DNA from: an uncultured Clostridia bacterium
GTDB lineage: Bacteria > Bacillota > Clostridia > HGM11514
Assembly (NCBI GenBank): GCA_934464705.1
Contig: CAKSKB010000019.1
Coordinates: forward strand, 4,360-68,359
Reading direction: 5' to 3'
DNA length: 64,000 nt
The notes beneath the pieces were generated by a model. That model was not told the origin of the DNA. It was given only the letters and a program-made list of their open reading frames with translations, and searched no databases. Both the position numbers and the translations under genes were made by a program. Shown piece after piece: positions 8,578 through 17,985 of this stretch; position 1 is the stretch's first letter; every line of letters begins with the position of its first letter.

Positions 8578-11500
8578 ATGAACAATTTGACAAAAAGAAT
8601 CGTTTCGGTAATTCTTGCCATGATTATGATTTTGGGTACGCTTTCGGCCGTTGCCGCCGAGGGGAATTATCCGTTTTCGGATTTTCCCGACGGCTGGTCA
8701 AAGGAAGCGATGGAGGCGGCTGTCGATAACGGGCTTCTTACCGGTATGGGCGACGGCACAATTGCACCGAAGGATAATCTTACCCGTGCACAGATGGCGG
8801 CCATTATCAACCGTGCTTTCGGTGCGGAAATCGCAGCGGATATTTCGGGATTTACCGATGTTCCGGAAGATGCCTGGTACAGGGATGATATCGCTCTGGC
8901 GGTTAATATGCAGACCTTTACCGGTGAAGGAAACGGCGTAATGAACCCGGAAGCCGACATTACAAGGCAGGAAGCTTTTGCGGTTCTTGCGCGAGCATTG
9001 GTTATTGAAACGAATAAGTCTGTCGTGTCGGATTTTTCTGACGGCGGCGAAATATCTTCATGGGCAGTCGGCGATGTAAGTGCGCTGGTTGCGAACGGAT
9101 ATGTAAACGGGTATCCCGACGGAACGCTTGACCCCTTAGGCAATATAACCCGTGAGGAATTTGCTCAGGTAATGCATAATATTTTTAAAACTTATATTTC
9201 GGAGGAAGGTACGGTTGATTCCGTAAATGACGGCGGCGTTATGATAAATAAGCCCGGCGTTACTCTCCGCGATGTTACCGTAAACGGCGACCTGGTTCTC
9301 GGCGACGGCGTTGGAAAAGGCTCCGTAACACTTGAAAATGTCAAGATTCTCGGAAGGCTCCTCTGCCGCGGCGGTGAAGATAAGGTTACCATTAAAGATA
9401 CAACCACAACCGGGGGAGTTGTAGTTAAGGATGTAAACGGAGTTGTCAACTTCAACAACTACCGCTCGGAACCTGTTTTTGACGGCGTGCGTGAAATTAC
9501 CCGTGCCACATATCTTACACCTCTTTCCGATGACGAAATTCATGTCGGTCCTTCAAGAAGACCGTCTTCATCGTCAACCGAAGAAAAAACCGTAAAGATT
9601 TATGAGGATTCAACCCTTTCTTCGCTTATTAAGACGGTTAAAATTGAAAAAGGTTCAAAACTGTTTTCGGATTTGCCGTCCGACCCTTCAAGGACAGGTT
9701 ACATATTTGACGGCTGGTACTATAACGAAGGCGGAACGGAAAAGAAGGTTGATTCTTCAACAATAGTCAATACAAATATGACCGTGTACGGTAAGTGGAA
9801 GCCCGCTTCCGGTACTTTGTATACGGTAAAGCATGTAAAACAGAATATCGACGGAACATATACAACACTCGTTGAAACGGAAACACTTTCCGGCACAACC
9901 GGCGGAACTACCGCTGCTGCGGCTAAAACATATGAAGGTTTCACAGCGGAAAGCTTTTCGCAGAGCACGATTGCGGCTGACGGCTCAACCGTTGTTGAAA
10001 TTAAGTATAAGAGAAACGAATATACAGTCAAGTTCGAGTCCAACGGCGGAAGTGCTGTTGCCGATGTTTCTGCGCTTTACGAAGCGCCCGTAACGAAGCC
10101 GGCAGACCCGACCAAGGCAGGCTATAGGTTTGTAGACTGGTATGCCGATTCGGCACTTACAACACCTTTTGACTTTTCAAAAATGCCTCTCGGCGGAGCG
10201 ACTGTTTACGCAAAGTGGGCGTCAAGCGATGATGTTATTTATACCGTTCGCCATGTAAGGCAGAATATCGACGGAACATATCCGACATCGGGCGCACTTT
10301 TGGAAGAACAGAGGCTTACCGGTACAACCGGCGGAACTACCGCTGCTGCGGCTAAAACATATGAAGGTTTTACAGCGGAAAGTTTTGCACAGAGTACAAT
10401 TGCGGCTGACGGTTCAACCGTAGTTGAAATTAAGTATAAGAGAAACGAATATACAGTTAAGTTTGAGTCCAACGGCGGAAGTGCTGTTGCCGATGTTGCT
10501 GCGCTTTACGAAGCGCCCGTGACAAAACCGGCAAATCCGACAAGAGCAGGCTATAAATTTGTTGACTGGTATGTCGATTCGGCGCTTACAACACCTTTTG
10601 ACTTTTCAAAAATGCCGCTCGGCGGAGCGACTGTTTACGCAAGATGGGTTACAAGCGATCAGACAATTTATACGGTTCGCCATGTAAGGCAGAATATCGA
10701 CGGAACATATCCGACATCGGGTGCACTTTTGGAGGAGCAGAGGCTTACCGGCACAACCGGTGCGGAAACCGCCGCAGCTGCTAAAACCTATGAGGGCTTT
10801 ACAGCAGAAAGCTTTACGCAGAAAACCATTGCCGCAGATGATTCTACGGTTGTTGAAATCAGATATAAGAGAAATACATATACAGTCAAATTCGATTCAA
10901 AAGGCGGAAGTGCTGTTGCCGATGTTTCTGCGCTTTACGAAGCGCCCGTAACAAAACCGGCAGACCCGACGCTTACCGGTTACACATTTGAAGGCTGGTT
11001 TGCCGATGAAGCGTATAATACACCTTTTGATTTTTCAAAAATGCCTCTCGGCGGAGCGACCGTATATGCAAAGTGGAGAGCAAATGGTGATACTGCATAT
11101 ACCGTCCGCCATGTAAGACAGAATATTGACGGCACATACACAACCCTCGTTGAAACCGAAACCAAGTACGGTGTAACCGGGGCGCAAACTGCCGCCGCAG
11201 CTAAAACATATGACGGCTTTACGGCAGAAAGTTTTGCGCAGGGTACAATTGCATCTGACGGTTCGACCGTGGTTGAAATTAAGTATAAGAGAAACACATA
11301 TACCGTTAAATATTATAAAGATTCAGCATTAACCTACCTTTTATCTTCCGAAGATGTTCTTTATGAAGCATCGGCTGCCGCTATTCCTGCGGCGCCGGCT
11401 GAATCCGGAAAGGTATTCAAAGGCTGGTATTATATCGATTCGGAACTTGGGGAAACGGTATTTGACGGCAGCGTAAAAATTAAGGGCAACACCGAGGTTT

Positions 11501-14298
11501 ACGCAAAATGGACAAATATGTACAGCGTTTCGTTCTATATGGACGAAACCCTCACCAAGCCTGAAATCCGCGTGATTCAGGTTGAGGGCGGTTCAAAGCT
11601 TACCGTTTTGCCGGCTGATCCGACAAAGGATAATTGTGATTTTGACGGCTGGGCATATATTGACGGCGGCGTTGAAAAGACATTTGATGTTGATGTCATA
11701 ATCACTTCCGATATCGATGTTTACGCTAAATGGAAGCTTAAAAAGTACACGGTTTACTTCTATAATGAATATTCCGCAGCACCCGACGATTCGATTCTCG
11801 AGGGCACATATGAGGCGGAATACGGTACAACCGTTCCGGAAACCGAAATACCTGATTCCTACGAAAACAGCGGTTATGTTAAAAATTCGTCGGTTGACCC
11901 GGTTTATACCACGGAGTATAAGCATAAAATTCCTAACGAGTGGTGGTATTTTGACGCCGAGAGCGGCGAGTGGAAAATCTTTGACGATACTGTCCCTGTT
12001 AAGTCCGACATCAATGTGTTTGATATGACGAAGAATGTAAGCTTTATGTTCAATACCGGAAGGCTTTCAACTCCCGTCAGCGTAACCGTGCCTTATAATT
12101 CGCATACAAGACTTGCGGATACATTCAAGGATATACTTTATGCAGGCAGAAACAGCGTTAAATATGCTCTTGACAATACCGATGTTTATAATAAGCTGAT
12201 AGCTAAGCTTGCCGACCCGAAGCTGGGAATAATCGATGAACACGGAAATATACTTAATCAGAAGCTTGATATAGGTATTTACGAGATTATAAGCTCATCG
12301 GAAATCGAGGTCGAAATCAGAAATTATCTCCGAACACTTGTTAAAAACGGCGGCGAGGATTTGAAGTCGGTTCTTGCGTTTGTGAGCGTTCCGGAGCTTG
12401 TTTCGGCGGTCGGAACAGATACTATTATTGACTATGTAGATAACGATAAGCTGTTTTCCATGATTAAGCTTGCTTCTATGAGAGCAACGTTTGTCGAGTT
12501 CATGAAGGATGAGTTTGTCAATGATGTTTCGTTCAGAAACGAAACGGTTGCGGCGCTTACAAATATTCTTGCAAATGATGACGAGGCAATGCTCAGCCTT
12601 GCGGCGTATGTAAGAGCCGAGTATAACAGCGGTAATCCGGAGGTTGTCAACTTTGTAAATAATACAATGGGCATTCCCGATATATCTTATGTTGATAATG
12701 ATACGCTTGCCGCAGCTATGAAAACGCAGGCGTCCTCAATGCCCGAATTTATGGCGCAGTATATCATTTACAGAATCAGCATGAACGATCCCAAAATCGA
12801 CGAGTGCGTCAATAAATTCATCGATAACGATATGGATGCGGCATTTGTCGGCAGAATCAAGACGATTCTCACGCATGACTCAAGAATCGAAAGCATTATC
12901 AATAAGTATCTTGATGAAAACTCTGCGGAAGCGGAAACCCTTATTGTGGACTATGTGGATTCGCTCTCCGATGCAAAGAAAGAAGAACTTTCCGATAAGA
13001 TTTTCGATAAGATATCCGGGCAGAGCACATATAAGAACTTTATCAAGGCGTTTGAAGATAAAACTGCTGAATTTGAAGTGACTCCCGATAGTGTAAGCTT
13101 TCTTCTCGGTGTTGCAAATGCCGTAAACAGCTATACTTATGAAGGTCTCCGCGATAAGTTCAGAGCAAAATTCGGTTCGCTCATTGACCTTATCGGCGAG
13201 GAAACCGTTAAGACATATTTCAATTCCGCAAAACACGATTATTATAACGGCGCAGTTGCTCTTGCCGAACAAATTAAGGCGGATAAGCTTGCCGGAACCG
13301 CAGGAACATACAGCTATAAGACATCGCTTACATTCAGAGCGAACCTTATGCGGGATATTCTTGTTCCCAAGTACCGTTCGGCTGTTTCAAAGATTGCCGA
13401 TAAGCTTAAATCCAAGGAACAGGTTAAGTATAACGACAATGTATACCTTAAAGCATTGGTTGAAAAGGACATGATTGCAGCGCTGTTCGATACAAGTCCG
13501 GCAGATGAATTTTATTCCGGATATAAGCTTAAGGATAACCCGATGGAATATTATGATTTGATGTATGCGATGGTTGTTCTTGCGGATGACGCTGTGCTCT
13601 ATTATGACTATGTTGACTATGACACCGCATTTGAAAAGATAACACCGTATGCTGTGAAGATTATGAATAAATTCATAGCGGTTGTTGATCATTTCGATAA
13701 GACGGGCGAGCTTCCGGGCGGACTTGACAGCAAGCTTTCGTCTATTTCAAAAATCGGCGAGTTTTACGGTGCGTTCGAGGAAATGCTTGGTGCTGCGGCT
13801 GACGAAATTCTTGCAAGCAGTATAAATCAGAATTATACCGAAGAAGATTTCAAAAATCAGAGCATAAAGGCTGCAACCGGCTTTATCAACCTTATGCTTA
13901 AGCAGTTTAACGGGTTTGCCGAAAACGGTAAGCTTCCGTTCAAGGCTGACGCATTGGTTGAAAGGGTTTCCAAGATTAACGAGCTTTATAAAAAGTACGG
14001 CTCTGACGCACAGGAACTTGCAAAGAAGATTGCCGAATTCAATTTCAATCACGCATATACCGAAGGCGAAGTTGCAAGCTATGAGGAATATGTTAAACAT
14101 GTTTATACACTTCTCAATGAGGCAGAAGATCCTGCGTTCTCGGTTGACGATATGTATGATATAATTGATGTGTTCTTTGGCGATATTCTCGATAAGCTTG
14201 AGTTTACACCCGATGATGCCGAAGGCGTTATTAACCTTGACGGCTATAAGGCGGAAGCAAAGGGCAGTGAGGCTTCGGTAATAAGATTTTACAGATAA
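8578..14298 (+). CDS. Very large S-layer-homology protein with InlB B-type and MucBP-like repeats
   Basis: This 1906-residue secreted protein has a signal peptide (cleavage after about AVAA, residue 27), then three SLH domains (about 28-70, 88-130, 152-198; each with GxGDGT-type and LTRAQ/ITREE motifs) that bind pyruvylated wall polymer. A beta-rich segment (205-300) follows, then an array of InlB B-repeat/Flg_new modules (xGYxFDGWY...VYAKW) alternating with MucBP-like modules (YTVRHVRQNIDGTY...EIKYKRN) to about residue 1057, and a long helical C-terminal half. ATG 8578 is preferred over TTG 8575 given AAGGGG at 8562-8567. It may be an adhesin or a structural wall protein. Confidence 0.85.
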   Translation: MNNLTKRIVSVILAMIMILGTLSAVAAEGNYPFSDFPDGWSKEAMEAAVDNGLLTGMGDGTIAPKDNLTRAQMAAIINRAFGAEIAADISGFTDVPEDAWYRDDIALAVNMQTFTGEGNGVMNPEADITRQEAFAVLARALVIETNKSVVSDFSDGGEISSWAVGDVSALVANGYVNGYPDGTLDPLGNITREEFAQVMHNIFKTYISEEGTVDSVNDGGVMINKPGVTLRDVTVNGDLVLGDGVGKGSVTLENVKILGRLLCRGGEDKVTIKDTTTTGGVVVKDVNGVVNFNNYRSEPVFDGVREITRATYLTPLSDDEIHVGPSRRPSSSSTEEKTVKIYEDSTLSSLIKTVKIEKGSKLFSDLPSDPSRTGYIFDGWYYNEGGTEKKVDSSTIVNTNMTVYGKWKPASGTLYTVKHVKQNIDGTYTTLVETETLSGTTGGTTAAAAKTYEGFTAESFSQSTIAADGSTVVEIKYKRNEYTVKFESNGGSAVADVSALYEAPVTKPADPTKAGYRFVDWYADSALTTPFDFSKMPLGGATVYAKWASSDDVIYTVRHVRQNIDGTYPTSGALLEEQRLTGTTGGTTAAAAKTYEGFTAESFAQSTIAADGSTVVEIKYKRNEYTVKFESNGGSAVADVAALYEAPVTKPANPTRAGYKFVDWYVDSALTTPFDFSKMPLGGATVYARWVTSDQTIYTVRHVRQNIDGTYPTSGALLEEQRLTGTTGAETAAAAKTYEGFTAESFTQKTIAADDSTVVEIRYKRNTYTVKFDSKGGSAVADVSALYEAPVTKPADPTLTGYTFEGWFADEAYNTPFDFSKMPLGGATVYAKWRANGDTAYTVRHVRQNIDGTYTTLVETETKYGVTGAQTAAAAKTYDGFTAESFAQGTIASDGSTVVEIKYKRNTYTVKYYKDSALTYLLSSEDVLYEASAAAIPAAPAESGKVFKGWYYIDSELGETVFDGSVKIKGNTEVYAKWTNMYSVSFYMDETLTKPEIRVIQVEGGSKLTVLPADPTKDNCDFDGWAYIDGGVEKTFDVDVIITSDIDVYAKWKLKKYTVYFYNEYSAAPDDSILEGTYEAEYGTTVPETEIPDSYENSGYVKNSSVDPVYTTEYKHKIPNEWWYFDAESGEWKIFDDTVPVKSDINVFDMTKNVSFMFNTGRLSTPVSVTVPYNSHTRLADTFKDILYAGRNSVKYALDNTDVYNKLIAKLADPKLGIIDEHGNILNQKLDIGIYEIISSSEIEVEIRNYLRTLVKNGGEDLKSVLAFVSVPELVSAVGTDTIIDYVDNDKLFSMIKLASMRATFVEFMKDEFVNDVSFRNETVAALTNILANDDEAMLSLAAYVRAEYNSGNPEVVNFVNNTMGIPDISYVDNDTLAAAMKTQASSMPEFMAQYIIYRISMNDPKIDECVNKFIDNDMDAAFVGRIKTILTHDSRIESIINKYLDENSAEAETLIVDYVDSLSDAKKEELSDKIFDKISGQSTYKNFIKAFEDKTAEFEVTPDSVSFLLGVANAVNSYTYEGLRDKFRAKFGSLIDLIGEETVKTYFNSAKHDYYNGAVALAEQIKADKLAGTAGTYSYKTSLTFRANLMRDILVPKYRSAVSKIADKLKSKEQVKYNDNVYLKALVEKDMIAALFDTSPADEFYSGYKLKDNPMEYYDLMYAMVVLADDAVLYYDYVDYDTAFEKITPYAVKIMNKFIAVVDHFDKTGELPGGLDSKLSSISKIGEFYGAFEEMLGAAADEILASSINQNYTEEDFKNQSIKAATGFINLMLKQFNGFAENGKLPFKADALVERVSKINELYKKYGSDAQELAKKIAEFNFNHAYTEGEVASYEEYVKHVYTLLNEAEDPAFSVDDMYDIIDVFFGDILDKLEFTPDDAEGVINLDGYKAEAKGSEASVIRFYR
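9820..11310 (+). repeat. Four tandem composite repeats within the large SLH gene
   Basis: Units start at 9820, 10240, 10669 and 11098 (spacings 420, 429, 429 bp). Each encodes a MucBP-like part beginning YTVxHVxQNIDGTY followed by an InlB B-type part ending VYAxW; the fourth unit diverges in its second half. The first three units are nearly identical over long stretches of DNA, indicating recent duplication or gene conversion. Confidence 0.9.
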
Positions 14299-14305
14299 CA
14301 TTGCG

Positions 14306-14330
14306 GAAGGCGCGAGAGATTCGTGCCTTC
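14306..14330 (+). terminator. Hairpin between the two SLH genes
   Basis: GAAGGCGCGA (14306-14315) pairs with TCGTGCCTTC (14321-14330), a 10-bp stem with one G-U pair. Only a short ATATTTTA follows, so it may be a weak terminator or an mRNA-stabilising element that sets the ratio of the two products. Confidence 0.45.
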
Positions 14331-14355
14331 ACACCATATTTTAACGGAGGTAATT

Positions 14356-15480
14356 ATGAAAAGAATAGTTAGTTTACTGATAGCGCTTACAGTGGTTTTG
14401 ACATCGGTTTCGGTTTTTGCGGAAGGGCTTTCGGTCTTTTCCGATGTGGATATAACAACCGATGAAGGCATTGCGGTTTATACGCTTTATGCGGAAGGTA
14501 TAGTGAAGGGCTACGGAGACGGTACATTCGGTATCGATAAAAGCCTTACCCGTGCGGAAACTTCACGCATGATTAACCTTTTGTTTAAGTATACCGATGC
14601 CGGGGAAAACAGTTTTTCCGATGTTTCGTATGACGATTGGTATTATGACGATGTAAATATTGCGGTTAAGGCTGGCTTTATCGTTGGCTTTGAGGACGGA
14701 ACTTTCAGAGGAAATGACCCTGTAACACGCCAGCAGGCGCTGAGCATTGTTGCAAGAATAGTTAAACCCTCGGCAAAGCAGGATGTTGCGGTAACCGACG
14801 CTGTTGACGACTGGGCGAAAGACGATGTTAAGCTGATGGCAGACGCAGGTTTTATAAAGCCCGAGGACGGCGGAAAGCTTCGTGCAACCGAGATTATGAC
14901 AAGAGGCGAGCTTGCTCTCCTTCTTGCGCAGTTTGTTGATAATTCGGGATATACAGTAGATGTGCCGGAGGTTAAGCCGGACGATACCAAAACAGACGAT
15001 ACAAAAACCGATGATACAAAGTCTGACAGTACCGATAAGGATAATACCTCAACCGTAACCAAACCGAGCACCGGCGGCGGCAGCAGACCCTCGGGCGGCA
15101 ATAAAACGGATAATACAAAACCCGATGACGGAAAAACCGATAATCCATCAACGCCCGACGAACCGTCATTTGATAATACCGAAGTGCTCAAAAACCTTAA
15201 TGATGTGCTTTCGGATATTGACAGCGTAACATTCATAGGCGCTGAAAAGGAAATTATTTCGATTATTAAAAACGATATTCAGCTTACAATCGAGGCAGGA
15301 AGTAAAGAGTTTATCGGCGAAAATTATGTTGATGAGCATTTTGCGGACGATATAGCAAAGGTTCGTGAACTGTATTCTGCAATGAGCAAAACCGCACGGG
15401 ACAGATTTGTCGAAAAAATAGCGGGATTTGACTCGAACACACTTGCGTTTCTTCAGTCGTATTTTCTCAGAAAGGAGTAA
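14356..15480 (+). CDS. S-layer-homology domain protein
   Basis: This 374-residue secreted protein has a signal peptide ending near SVFA (residue 22), three SLH domains (about 25-65, 80-125, 140-190), a low-complexity linker of DDTKT-type repeats with a GGGSRPSGG stretch (200-270), and a roughly 100-residue helical C-terminal domain of unknown function. CGGAGG 6 nt before ATG 14356 fixes the start. It lies 57 bp behind the large SLH gene and 5 bp ahead of a DUF4886 gene. The SLH domains predict attachment to the cell wall. Confidence 0.85.
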   Translation: MKRIVSLLIALTVVLTSVSVFAEGLSVFSDVDITTDEGIAVYTLYAEGIVKGYGDGTFGIDKSLTRAETSRMINLLFKYTDAGENSFSDVSYDDWYYDDVNIAVKAGFIVGFEDGTFRGNDPVTRQQALSIVARIVKPSAKQDVAVTDAVDDWAKDDVKLMADAGFIKPEDGGKLRATEIMTRGELALLLAQFVDNSGYTVDVPEVKPDDTKTDDTKTDDTKSDSTDKDNTSTVTKPSTGGGSRPSGGNKTDNTKPDDGKTDNPSTPDEPSFDNTEVLKNLNDVLSDIDSVTFIGAEKEIISIIKNDIQLTIEAGSKEFIGENYVDEHFADDIAKVRELYSAMSKTARDRFVEKIAGFDSNTLAFLQSYFLRKE

Positions 15481-15485
15481 CAGAA

Positions 15486-16208
15486 ATGACAAAAATACTT
15501 TCGATAGGCAACAGCTTTTCAAACGATGCGCACCGATATATTTCGGAAATCGCAAAAAGCTACGGCGAAAAGGTTAAAACTGTTAATCTTTATATCGGCG
15601 GCTGCTCTCTTGCAACTCATTATAAGAATATGAACAACGATGAACGGGCATATGAAATCACATTTAACGGTGTGCCCACCGGGCTTCATACATCGATTAA
15701 AGAGGCGCTTCAGAGCGATGAGTGGGACTTCGTTACAATGCAGCAGGCGAGCCATTTCAGCTTTGAGCCGAAAACTTATCATCCGTATATCGAACGGCTT
15801 TCGGAATATGTGTCTTATCATGCGCCTAATTCCAAGCAGATTGTTCATCAGACATGGAGCTATGAACAGGGAAGCGACCGCCTTAAAAGCTTCGGTTTTT
15901 CCGAGCAGGCGGATATGTTTAATAAGCTTAAATCCGCATATGATTCGGCTGCGAAAGCCATAAATGCTCCGGTTATTCCGTCGGGCGAGATGTTTCAGAA
16001 ACTTATCGGTGAAGGTTTTTCGGTTCATAGAGATACTTTTCACGCAAAACTCGGTTTCGGCAGATTTGCTCTCGCACTGCTTTGGCTGAAAACCCTTACG
16101 GATATTGATATAAAATCCGTTAAATTCAGCGATTTTGACGAGCCGGTTTCCGAAAAAGAGTATGAAGCGGCAGTGGCTGCGGCGGATATGTTCGGCAGAA
16201 TCAAGTGA
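15486..16208 (+). CDS. DUF4886 (SGNH-hydrolase-like) protein
   Basis: This 240-residue protein begins KILSIGNSFSNDA, the GNSFS block typical of DUF4886 proteins and comparable to the GDS block of SGNH hydrolases. DFVTMQQASHFS and a C-terminal HAKLGFG segment complete the fold signature. It lacks a signal peptide, so it is probably cytoplasmic. Substrates of this family are unknown to me; a carbohydrate-esterase role would fit the glycan and surface genes around it. AGGAG 6 nt before ATG gives a good start, directly behind the SLH gene. Confidence 0.7.
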   Translation: MTKILSIGNSFSNDAHRYISEIAKSYGEKVKTVNLYIGGCSLATHYKNMNNDERAYEITFNGVPTGLHTSIKEALQSDEWDFVTMQQASHFSFEPKTYHPYIERLSEYVSYHAPNSKQIVHQTWSYEQGSDRLKSFGFSEQADMFNKLKSAYDSAAKAINAPVIPSGEMFQKLIGEGFSVHRDTFHAKLGFGRFALALLWLKTLTDIDIKSVKFSDFDEPVSEKEYEAAVAAADMFGRIK

Positions 16209-16250
16209 TAAACAGGGCATAATAGACCCTTTGAGATAAGAAGGATTTGT

Positions 16251-16515
16251 ATGAGCGAAACTGTAAAGGGGCTTCCGCTCGGTCCGAGAGTCAAAGATGT
16301 AGTGCCGACAGATAATTTTGAACTGCTGCTTACATTTAATACCGGGGAGAAAAAGATTTTTGACGCAAAAACATTGTTTCAATATCCTATGTATGCACCT
16401 CTTAAAAATATTGCTTTTTTTTAAACTGGTTAAGGCGGATAATATGTGTGTGTACTGGAATGACGAAATTGATATCTGCACGGATGAATTGTATGCTTTG
16501 AGCGTTCCGATGTAA
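16251..16515 (+). pseudogene. DUF2442 protein gene with a T-tract frameshift
   Basis: ATG 16251 (RBS AGAAGGA) opens a frame encoding the DUF2442 N terminus, with VKDVVPTDNFELLLTFNTGE and FDAKTLFQYPMYAPLKN, then stops at TAA after AFF. The adjacent frame continues with KLVKADNMCVYWNDEIDIC and ends at 16515, giving the full domain of about 88 residues. The break lies in an eight-T run (16415-16422); seven Ts would restore the ORF. It could be a real mutation, a sequencing error, or a site of transcriptional slippage. Confidence 0.75.
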
Positions 16516-16539
16516 GTGCATTATTAATAGTTTAGCCGG

Positions 16540-16568
16540 GTTTCCGCATTGTGCGGAAACTTTTTTTC
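16540..16568 (+). terminator. Intrinsic terminator after the DUF2442 gene
   Basis: GTTTCCGCA (16540-16548) and TGCGGAAAC (16552-16560) form a perfect 9-bp stem with a 3-nt loop, followed by seven Ts. Confidence 0.85.
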
Positions 16569-16611
16569 TTTATAATCTATGGTCTTTTTTTCATAAATTA
16601 CCTCAAAACTA

Positions 16612-16640
16612 TTGACTAAATCGTGATTTTGGGGTAAAAT
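16612..16640 (+). promoter_or_regulatory. Promoter for the DUF512-der operon
   Basis: TTGACT (16612-16617) and TAAAAT (16635-16640) with a 17-bp spacer, directly upstream of the housekeeping run. Confidence 0.65.
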
Positions 16641-16671
16641 AAAATGATGGATTTTATACGGAGGTATGCCG

Positions 16672-17985
16672 ATGAGTGCAATTGTATATTCGGTCGAGCC
16701 GGGAAGCTATGCCGAAAAATTCGGTATAACTCCGGGAACGGTTATAAATAAAATTAACGGCGAAGATGTCAGCGATATTCTGGAATACCGTTTTTTAATT
16801 TCGGAAAAGTCGGTAAAGCTTGATATCAGCCTGCCGGACGGAGAACACAAAAAGCTTCATATAAAAAATGATTATGAGGATTTGGGTATAGATTTTGAAA
16901 ATCCGCTTATTGATAAGGCACGGAGCTGCCGTAATAACTGTATATTCTGTTTTATAGATCAGCTTCCCAAGGGCATGCGTGAAACGCTGTATTTTAAAGA
17001 TGACGATTCAAGACTTTCGTTTCTGCACGGCAATTATGTCACGCTTACAAATATGTCGATGGACGATATAAAGCGGCTTGCGAAAATCAGGGTCAGCCCT
17101 ATAAATGTTTCGGTTCAGACGACAAATCCCGAGCTTCGGTGTATGATGCTCCATAACCGCTTCGCCGGCGATTTGATGGAAAAAATGCATTATCTTGCAC
17201 GGCACCGCATAACTATGAACTGCCAGCTTGTTTTGTGCCCGGGTATAAACGACGGCGAGGAAATGCGGAAAAGTCTTCACGACCTTGCAAAGCTTCACCC
17301 TCATGCGGCAAGCGTTTCGGTGGTTCCGGTCGGGATAAGCAAATACCGCGAGGGGCTTTATCCGCTTGAGAAATATACAAAAGAGACCGCAAGGGGCGTT
17401 CTTAAAATTATAAACGAGCTTCAGGAGGAATTTCTCGGCAGGCTCGGCACCCGTTTTGTCTATGCCGGAGATGAGTTTTATATCAAAGCGGAATATCCGA
17501 TTCCGCCGGCTGATGAATATGAGGGCTTTCCGCAGATTGAAAACGGAGTCGGTATGGTTGCCTCATTTTCTGACGATTTATCCGCCGCCCTTGATTTGGA
17601 GGATGAACGGGAAATATGCGATGAACTCAGCATTGCCTGCGGAACGGCGGTCGGAAAATATATGAAGGAGTTTTCGGAGCGGTGCATGAAAAAATTTCAC
17701 GGTCTTAAAATCAATGTGTACCCGATTGAAAATGACTTTTTCGGGCACTCGATAACCGTAACCGGGCTTTTGACCGCAGGAGATGTAACGGCACAGCTTA
17801 AAGGTAAAAAATTGGGTTCAAGGCTTCTGATTTCAAAGAATATGCTGAAAGCCGATGAAGATATTTTTCTGGATGATGTAACACTGAAAGCTTTTGAAAC
17901 CAATATCGGAGTGCGTGTAACAGCTGTTCCCGATGACGCATTTGAATTTTTGGATATTATACTTGATACGGAGAATAATTTATGA
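16672..17985 (+). CDS. DUF512 Fe-S protein with N-terminal PDZ domain
   Basis: This 437-residue protein starts with a PDZ-like domain (residues 1-65), then a radical-SAM-like core with the Cys cluster CRNNCIFCFID (about residues 83-93) and LSFLHGNYVTLTNM, and ends with the DUF512 domain. The family is widespread in Firmicutes and cyanobacteria; its reaction is not known to me. It commonly precedes der-plsY-gpsA, as here, and overlaps der by 4 bp (ATGA). ATG 16672 is chosen because GGAGG at 16660-16664 sits too close to ATG 16666. Confidence 0.85.
   Translation: MSAIVYSVEPGSYAEKFGITPGTVINKINGEDVSDILEYRFLISEKSVKLDISLPDGEHKKLHIKNDYEDLGIDFENPLIDKARSCRNNCIFCFIDQLPKGMRETLYFKDDDSRLSFLHGNYVTLTNMSMDDIKRLAKIRVSPINVSVQTTNPELRCMMLHNRFAGDLMEKMHYLARHRITMNCQLVLCPGINDGEEMRKSLHDLAKLHPHAASVSVVPVGISKYREGLYPLEKYTKETARGVLKIINELQEEFLGRLGTRFVYAGDEFYIKAEYPIPPADEYEGFPQIENGVGMVASFSDDLSAALDLEDEREICDELSIACGTAVGKYMKEFSERCMKKFHGLKINVYPIENDFFGHSITVTGLLTAGDVTAQLKGKKLGSRLLISKNMLKADEDIFLDDVTLKAFETNIGVRVTAVPDDAFEFLDIILDTENNL

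Noticed and set aside
9820..11310. Insertion sequence or transposon
   Set aside because: The repeats are in-frame protein modules, with no transposase or terminal inverted repeats.
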